Below are positions 5,874 through 9,516 of a DNA stretch of 9,516 bases, piece after piece. Each line of letters starts with the position of its first letter. The first letter of the stretch is position 1. The stretch covers positions 1 to 9,516 of the forward strand of contig JAQXKW010000153.1 in NCBI GenBank assembly GCA_029010655.1, written 5' to 3'. Made by a program: the position numbers and the translations under genes. The DNA is from Clostridia bacterium. GTDB taxonomy: Bacteria; Bacillota; Clostridia; Oscillospirales; CAG-272. A model generated the notes under the pieces. The model was not told where the DNA came from, made no database searches, and was given only the letters and a program-made list of their open reading frames with translations.

Positions 5874-5890
5874 TCGCCGCAAAGCGGCGA
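5874..5890. terminator. Short GC hairpin between converging genes
   Basis: TCGCCGC (5874-5880), AAA loop, GCGGCGA (5884-5890) form a perfect 7-bp stem between the stalk-protein stop (5868) and the mnmE stop (5905). On the plus strand it is followed by TACATATTATTTC, and on the minus strand by AAGAATTAATCC. Neither is a strong T run, so it is a plausible but weak bidirectional terminator. Confidence 0.5.
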
Positions 5891-5904
5891 TACATATTAT
5901 TTCA

Positions 5905-7272
5905 CTATTTTCCCACGCAGAAGCGTGCGAAAATCTCGCCTACGATTTCCTCCGAAACGCCCCGTCCGTCAAGCATTGAAAGGCTTGCCAGCGCACTTTC
6001 CGCAAGGGTGCATACTGCGTCTGCGGCATCTCCCCTGCGAAGCCCCTCCAGCGCCTCGCAAAGCATGTCCCGTGCATTTTCCACGGTAGCCTTATGGCGC
6101 GCGTCCCAAAGGAGAGCGTCAGAGGAAAGGGACAGGTTGTCCTCATTGAATATTTCCGAAACGGCACGGTACAGCTTTTCTGTGCCGCTTTTTGTTTTTG
6201 CGGACATTATTACCGTTTTGTCGCTTACCTCTGCAATCTCGTCCTGTTCAACGGCAAAGGGCAGGTCCGACTTGTTTATAACAGAAATTTTCGGCTGGAT
6301 TTTTTCCGACAAAGCCTCTATCAGCCGCCTGTCGTCGCTGTCAAGAGGTCTTGACCCGTCGAAAACGGTTATTATAAGCTCGGCGCCCTCCATACATTCA
6401 AGGGCTCTTTCAACGCCTATTTCTTCAATTTTGTCTCCCGTCCGGCGAATTCCCGCCGTATCTGCAAGGCGGAGGGTTATCCCCCCTGCGTCAACGGTTT
6501 CCCAAAGGGTGTCTCGGGTAGTGCCCGCTATATCGGTTACTATTGCCTTGTCCTCTCCGCAAAGGAGATTGTAAAGAGAGCTTTTTCCGCAGTTAGGGGA
6601 GCCGCAGATAACGCACACCACGCCGTCGGCGACGGCACAGCCCGTTTTATAGGTGCGGATAAGCGAATCCAGCCCCTCTATTGCACGGAGAAACACATTC
6701 TCCATGTTTCTCTCGCCCTCGTCGCCCAGGTCCTCCTCCGGGTAGTCGATAGTCGCATAAAGAGCGGAAAGAACGCCCAGCAGTTCTTTTCTTATATTCT
6801 CCGTTTTTTCTCTGAGCTTTCCCCGTGCCGCCCCGGACGCAAGCCTTCTGCGGGAGTCGGTGTCGGCGTCAATAAGCCGTCCCACCGCCTCCGCCTGTGT
6901 CAGCGAAAGCTTTCCGTTGACAAACGCTCTTTTCGTAAATTCTCCGGCGGGAGCGGGAGAAGCGCCCGCCTTGAACACGGCTTCAAGCACCGCTTTTGTT
7001 ACCGCCGTGCCTCCGTGGCAGGAAAGCTCCGCTGCGCTTTCCCCCGTAAAGGATTTTCCTTCCTCAAAAAAGGTGGCGATACCCGTATCTATAACCTCGT
7101 CCCCGTCGACTATTTCTCCGAAGGAGGCAAAACGGGGATTTTCCCACGGGGCTTTCCCTGCGGGGCGAAAAATTTTTCTGAGAATTTTTTCGCTGTCGCC
7201 GCCGCTTATTCTTATTACCGCAATTCCGCCTTTTCCTCTCGGGGTGGAAACTGCGGCTACCGTTTCAAACAT
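5905..7272 (-). CDS. mnmE: tRNA uridine-5-carboxymethylaminomethyl modification GTPase MnmE
   Basis: With MnmG this cytoplasmic GTPase modifies U34 of certain tRNAs to (carboxymethyl)aminomethyluridine. It has 455 residues, the normal length. The N-terminal folate-binding domain opens ETVAAVSTPRGKGGIAVIRISG and includes GEFTKRAFVNGKLSLTQAEAV. An inserted Ras-like G domain has G1 GSPNCGKS (224-231), G2 TTRD (251-254), G3 DTAG (271-274) and G4 NKSD (333-336). The protein ends FCVGK, keeping the conserved catalytic Cys452 motif (C-[ILV]-G-K). The gene is complete and looks functional. It starts 4 bp after the flavin-reductase-like gene, with an AAAGGAA site within that gene's end. mnmE often lies near jag, the membrane insertase gene or mnmG; here the visible neighbours differ. 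Confidence 0.96.
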   Translation of the reverse strand: MFETVAAVSTPRGKGGIAVIRISGGDSEKILRKIFRPAGKAPWENPRFASFGEIVDGDEVIDTGIATFFEEGKSFTGESAAELSCHGGTAVTKAVLEAVFKAGASPAPAGEFTKRAFVNGKLSLTQAEAVGRLIDADTDSRRRLASGAARGKLREKTENIRKELLGVLSALYATIDYPEEDLGDEGERNMENVFLRAIEGLDSLIRTYKTGCAVADGVVCVICGSPNCGKSSLYNLLCGEDKAIVTDIAGTTRDTLWETVDAGGITLRLADTAGIRRTGDKIEEIGVERALECMEGAELIITVFDGSRPLDSDDRRLIEALSEKIQPKISVINKSDLPFAVEQDEIAEVSDKTVIMSAKTKSGTEKLYRAVSEIFNEDNLSLSSDALLWDARHKATVENARDMLCEALEGLRRGDAADAVCTLAESALASLSMLDGRGVSEEIVGEIFARFCVGK

Positions 7273-7276
7273 TTTC

Positions 7277-7783
7277 TTATTCCTTTACAGTTATTTTTTC
7301 TATCTCGCACACATAAAGCTTGTGAAAATCGTTATTCTGATAGTTTTTCATAATTGACATATCAAGCATATTTTCTTTCTTTACCGTGTCTGCATATATT
7401 TTGCGGCACTGAACAACTGCCGTTGCTTCTTCAAAGGAATAGAGCCCCTCTCCCACATTCACGGGGGTAAGTCCCGCTTCCTTTATTTTGTCGCAGTCCC
7501 TGCCGCTTTTTGTTCCGCAGATTTTCAGAGCGTTTTTCTGCTCGCCGCCGAAAAAGGACAGGGTCATTCTGTCGCTTTGCTCCGTAAATTCGTAGGTATA
7601 TCTCTGAGGACGGATAAATACAAACGCCACGGGCTTTCCCCAGAGAATGCCCATGCCGCCCCAGCTTGCGGTCATGGTATTGAACGCTTTTCCCTCTCTG
7701 TCGGAGGCGGTGACAAGCATCCAGTCCTTATCTATCATTTTGAATACGTTATCCCGTAATTCGTAAGGTGTTATCTCTCTCAT
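7277..7783 (-). CDS. Flavin reductase-like (FMN-binding split-barrel) protein
   Basis: This 168-residue protein fits the flavin reductase-like, FMN-binding family. The opening has the typical 'WMLVTASDREGKAFNTMTASWGG' pattern, where the NTMTASWGG stretch contributes to FMN binding. It is followed by GKPVAFVFIRPQRYTYEF and a MTLSFFGGEQKNALKICGTKSGRD segment in the expected order. Members bind FMN and reduce flavins or other substrates with NAD(P)H, or serve as flavin-binding proteins of unknown substrate; which applies here cannot be told. No signal peptide is present, so it is cytoplasmic. The ATG has AAAGGAG 7 bases upstream. It lies 46 bp after the tautomerase gene and 4 bp before mnmE, so probable co-transcription. 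Confidence 0.88.
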   Translation of the reverse strand: MREITPYELRDNVFKMIDKDWMLVTASDREGKAFNTMTASWGGMGILWGKPVAFVFIRPQRYTYEFTEQSDRMTLSFFGGEQKNALKICGTKSGRDCDKIKEAGLTPVNVGEGLYSFEEATAVVQCRKIYADTVKKENMLDMSIMKNYQNNDFHKLYVCEIEKITVKE

Positions 7784-7829
7784 ACAAAAACTCCTTTAAT
7801 TAAAATCAGCCGATTTCGGCAGAATTTTT

Positions 7830-8174
7830 TCAGAAATTGCCGCCGTTCCAGCCCCACTCGGAGTATCCCGAATAGGTAACGTATATTCTGTCGGGAGAAA
7901 TTCCGAGACAGGAGCTTAAAATTTCGCACAGCTTTCCCGTCATGGTGTCGCAGGAGCGGTGCTCGATTTTTCCGAAAATTTTCACCTCGACAAATGCGCT
8001 GTCCTCGGAATTGTCGCCTCTCATCCAAAGATGGCATCCGCCGGAAAACTCCGTCATAAGCCACGCTTCGCTCTTGCCGGGGAAGGTTTCAATAGCCTTT
8101 CCGAGCTCTGCCTTCAGAGCCGCTTCCTTCTCCGCTGAAATTTCTTTTGTTGTTTTTACTCCGATGTACGGCAT
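7830..8174 (-). CDS. MIF-like / phenylpyruvate tautomerase family protein
   Basis: This 114-residue protein resembles macrophage migration inhibitory factor and the related tautomerase superfamily proteins, which are trimers of about 114 residues. Pro2 (Pro1 once Met is removed) is the catalytic base of the family and is present in MPYIGVKT. Lys34 in FPGK aligns with the active-site Lys of MIF. The C-terminal part (CEILSSCLGISPDRIYVTYSGYSEWGWNGGNF) matches the MIF pattern LRISPDRVYINY...VGWNNSTF. The MIF CXXC redox motif is absent. No signal peptide is seen. The likely activity is keto-enol tautomerisation of an unknown substrate. The ribosome site is AGAGGAAG, and a promoter lies at 8201-8229. 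It is the first gene of the tautomerase, flavin reductase, mnmE set. Confidence 0.88.
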   Translation of the reverse strand: MPYIGVKTTKEISAEKEAALKAELGKAIETFPGKSEAWLMTEFSGGCHLWMRGDNSEDSAFVEVKIFGKIEHRSCDTMTGKLCEILSSCLGISPDRIYVTYSGYSEWGWNGGNF

Positions 8175-8200
8175 AATTCTTCCTCTTTTCTTTTTTTATT

Positions 8201-8229
8201 ATTTTAACCCATTTTTATTTGTTTTGCAA
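8201..8229 (-). promoter_or_regulatory. Sigma-A-type promoter of the tautomerase-flavin reductase-mnmE operon
   Basis: On the minus strand, TTGCAA (8229-8224), a 17-bp A-rich spacer and TAAAAT (8206-8201) form a good promoter. Transcription would start near 8194, about 20 bases before the tautomerase ATG, and an AGAGGAAG ribosome site follows. Confidence 0.65.
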
Positions 8230-8232
8230 CTG

Positions 8233-8261
8233 TTGATTTATTCAAATAATTGTGATACAAT
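8233..8261 (+). promoter_or_regulatory. Sigma-A-type promoter (extended -10) of the DUF6472/oxidoreductase genes
   Basis: TTGATT (8233-8238), a 17-bp spacer and TACAAT (8256-8261), preceded by TGA (an extended -10), form a promoter starting near 8268. Its -35 lies 3 bp from the -35 of the divergent minus-strand promoter, so the two polymerase sites are back to back. Confidence 0.6.
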
Positions 8262-8262
8262 T
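8248..8262. promoter_or_regulatory. 15-bp palindrome over the plus-strand -10, possible operator
   Basis: AATTGT-GAT-ACAATT is a perfect inverted repeat with 6-bp arms and covers the -10 of the plus-strand promoter. A direct repeat ATTCAAA at 8240-8246 and 8260-8266, exactly 20 bp apart, overlaps it. The position suits a repressor site, but a palindrome this short can arise by chance. Confidence 0.35.
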
Positions 8263-8285
8263 CAAAACTGAAGGGTGGGAGAAAA

Positions 8286-8477
8286 ATGAAAAAGAAAAAT
8301 ATACAGACAGACTGCGAAAGCTGTATGTATTTCGATTACGACGAGGCGGCGGATGAAGATATTTGCACGCTGGACCTTGACGAGGACGAGATGATCCGTT
8401 TTTTGGAGCATCCGTACTCCCAATGCCCTTACTACAAATTCTACGACGAATACAAAACTGTTCAAAAGCAAAACTGA
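8286..8477 (+). CDS. Small four-cysteine protein, probable DUF6472 family
   Basis: This 63-residue acidic protein has four cysteines: Cys10 and Cys13 (CESC), Cys27 (DICTLDLDEDEM) and Cys47 (QCPYY). The pattern CxxC...C-x-LDLDEDEM...CPYY-x-FYDEY matches my memory of the small Clostridia family DUF6472, whose function is unknown. Four cysteines at this spacing could hold one zinc ion or an iron-sulfur cluster; that is inference. The ATG follows a purine-rich AAGGGTGGGAG ribosome site. It lies 13 bp before the next gene, so the two are probably co-transcribed. Confidence 0.75.
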   Translation: MKKKNIQTDCESCMYFDYDEAADEDICTLDLDEDEMIRFLEHPYSQCPYYKFYDEYKTVQKQN

Positions 8478-8490
8478 AAGGAATTTCACT

Positions 8491-9516
8491 ATGGACAGAA
8501 AGCTGAAAATCGGCGTTTTCGGCGCCGGACGGGGAATCGCCATGATGACCGTCCTTTTCGATCACAAGGATGCGGAGCTTGTTGCAGTTTGCGACAAATA
8601 CGAGCCCAAGCTTGAGGAAACCAGAAAAAAGGCTGAAGAAAAAGGCAAAGAAATCGGTCTTTATACCGATTTCGATGAATTTTTAAGACACGACATGGAC
8701 GCCGTGGTGCTTGCAAACTACGCCACGGAGCACGTTCCGTATGCAGTTCGCTGTCTTAACGCCGGAAAGCACGTGCTCAGCGAGGTGCTCCCCTGCGAAA
8801 CGCCCGCTCAGGCGGTTGAGCTTATCGAGACGGTTGAAAGAACAGGTCTTGTATATGCTTATGCTGAAAACTACTGCTATATGAACCACACCTTTGAAAT
8901 GTGGCGCAGATACAAAAACGGGGACATAGGGGACATAATGTACGGCGAGGGCGAGTATATTCATGACTGCTCCTCCATATGGCCCGAGATTACATACGGC
9001 GACAGAAACCATTGGCGCAACAGAATGAATCCCAACTTCTACTGTACCCACTCGATAGGTCCCATGATGACCATTTGCGGAAAACGTGCTGTTTCCGTTG
9101 TGGGCTTTGAATGCGTTCCTCCCGAAAACATGCTGGAGCTGGGCTCCTGGAGAGGTGCGGGCATTGAAATGATTACCCTTGACAACGGAGCGGTGCTGAA
9201 AAGCATACACGGGGACTTAAAACGTGAGCCTGCCAGCGTAAACTATGAGATTTACGGTCAGAAGGGCATGATGGAAACCGGACGCCTTGAGCCCTTGAAG
9301 CAGTTCAACGTATATATTGAAAGCGAGAAGCGATGCGTGGGCAATTGGGAAAGCTACGACCCGGAGCATTTTATCGAAAAAGAGAGCGCAGACGCCATCG
9401 GCGGTCATTGCGGAAGCGATTTTTATGCGACACACTTGTTTATAGAAAGAATTCTGGGCCGTCCCGACGGTGTGGAATGGACTATCGACGTGTATCAGGC
9501 AATGGAATGGGGTATG
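8491..9516 (+). CDS. Gfo/Idh/MocA-family protein, possibly a GH109-like NAD-dependent glycosidase (runs off right edge)
   Basis: The reading frame is open from ATG 8491 to the window end, 342 codons without a stop. The N-terminus is a Rossmann NAD-binding fold (LKIGVFGAGRGIA, then ELVAVCD at 29-35, then DAVVLAN at 70-76). The C-terminal part is the alpha/beta substrate domain of the Gfo/Idh/MocA family. The usual EKP motif, whose Lys serves oxidoreductase catalysis, reads EVLP (98-101), so the lysine is missing. Several segments recall GH109 alpha-N-acetylgalactosaminidases, which use NAD for redox-assisted hydrolysis: AENYCY (125-130), EGEYIHD (153-159), HWRNRMN (174-180), THSIGP (186-191) and GGHCGSDF (304-311). 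No Tat or Sec signal is seen, so it is cytoplasmic. AAAGGA lies 8 bases before the ATG. The fold is certain; substrate and reaction are not. Confidence 0.9.
   Translation, partial: MDRKLKIGVFGAGRGIAMMTVLFDHKDAELVAVCDKYEPKLEETRKKAEEKGKEIGLYTDFDEFLRHDMDAVVLANYATEHVPYAVRCLNAGKHVLSEVLPCETPAQAVELIETVERTGLVYAYAENYCYMNHTFEMWRRYKNGDIGDIMYGEGEYIHDCSSIWPEITYGDRNHWRNRMNPNFYCTHSIGPMMTICGKRAVSVVGFECVPPENMLELGSWRGAGIEMITLDNGAVLKSIHGDLKREPASVNYEIYGQKGMMETGRLEPLKQFNVYIESEKRCVGNWESYDPEHFIEKESADAIGGHCGSDFYATHLFIERILGRPDGVEWTIDVYQAMEWGM

Noticed and set aside
7809..7820. A small GCCGA...TCGGC hairpin between the tautomerase and flavin reductase genes
   Set aside because: The 5-bp stem has a 2-base loop and no proper T run, so it is too weak to call a terminator; the two genes are still likely co-transcribed.
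8683..9210. A 175-codon minus-strand open frame opposite the Gfo/Idh/MocA gene
   Set aside because: It is antisense to a clear Rossmann-fold gene and has no ribosome site or family resemblance.

Overview
The window looks like chromosomal DNA from a low-to-middle GC Gram-positive bacterium, most likely one of the Clostridia (an Oscillospirales- or Christensenellales-like gut lineage). The reasons are strong AAGGAG-type ribosome sites, consensus sigma-A-like promoters, a small four-cysteine protein of a type I associate with Clostridia, and a membrane-anchored wall protein with a Gram-positive layout. The taxonomic call is inference. I see no rRNA, tRNA, CRISPR array or insertion sequence.

Region 1 (1-4937, minus strand) is an F1Fo ATP synthase operon read right to left: promoter, leader hairpin, atpB (a), atpE (c), atpF (b), atpA (alpha), atpG (gamma), and the first 163 codons of atpD (beta), which runs off the left edge. 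The genes abut or overlap by a few bases. The operon has no separate atpH (delta, the OSCP homologue). Instead the alpha subunit carries about 80 extra N-terminal residues that read as the C-terminal, b-binding domain of delta, joined directly to the normal alpha N-terminal helix. The c subunit is also unusual: it has a signal peptide, an acidic linker, and an AxAxAxA motif in place of GxGxGxG in its first helix. The a subunit has Ala where Asn usually follows the essential Arg by four residues. Together these suggest a structurally remodelled ATP synthase, with a stator attached through alpha and an altered rotor ring. This is the most interesting system in the window.

Region 2 (4963-5890) holds an RNHCP-domain zinc-ribbon gene on the minus strand, upstream of the atp promoter. 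Divergent from it is a plus-strand gene for a secreted, C-terminally membrane-anchored Asn/Asp/Gly/Thr-rich stalk protein with 12-bp in-frame tandem repeats. A hairpin separates this gene from the converging mnmE.

Region 3 (5905-8229, minus strand) is a likely three-gene operon: a MIF/tautomerase-family protein, a flavin-reductase-like protein, and the tRNA-modification GTPase MnmE. The last two are only 4 bp apart. A good promoter lies upstream.

Region 4 (8233-9516, plus strand) starts from a promoter back-to-back with the previous one, with a 15-bp palindrome over its -10. It encodes a 63-residue four-cysteine protein (probably DUF6472) followed 13 bp later by a Gfo/Idh/MocA-fold protein that runs off the right edge. 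That protein lacks the usual EKP lysine and resembles NAD-dependent GH109-type glycosidases in several motifs. No gene-free stretch exceeds 150 bases.
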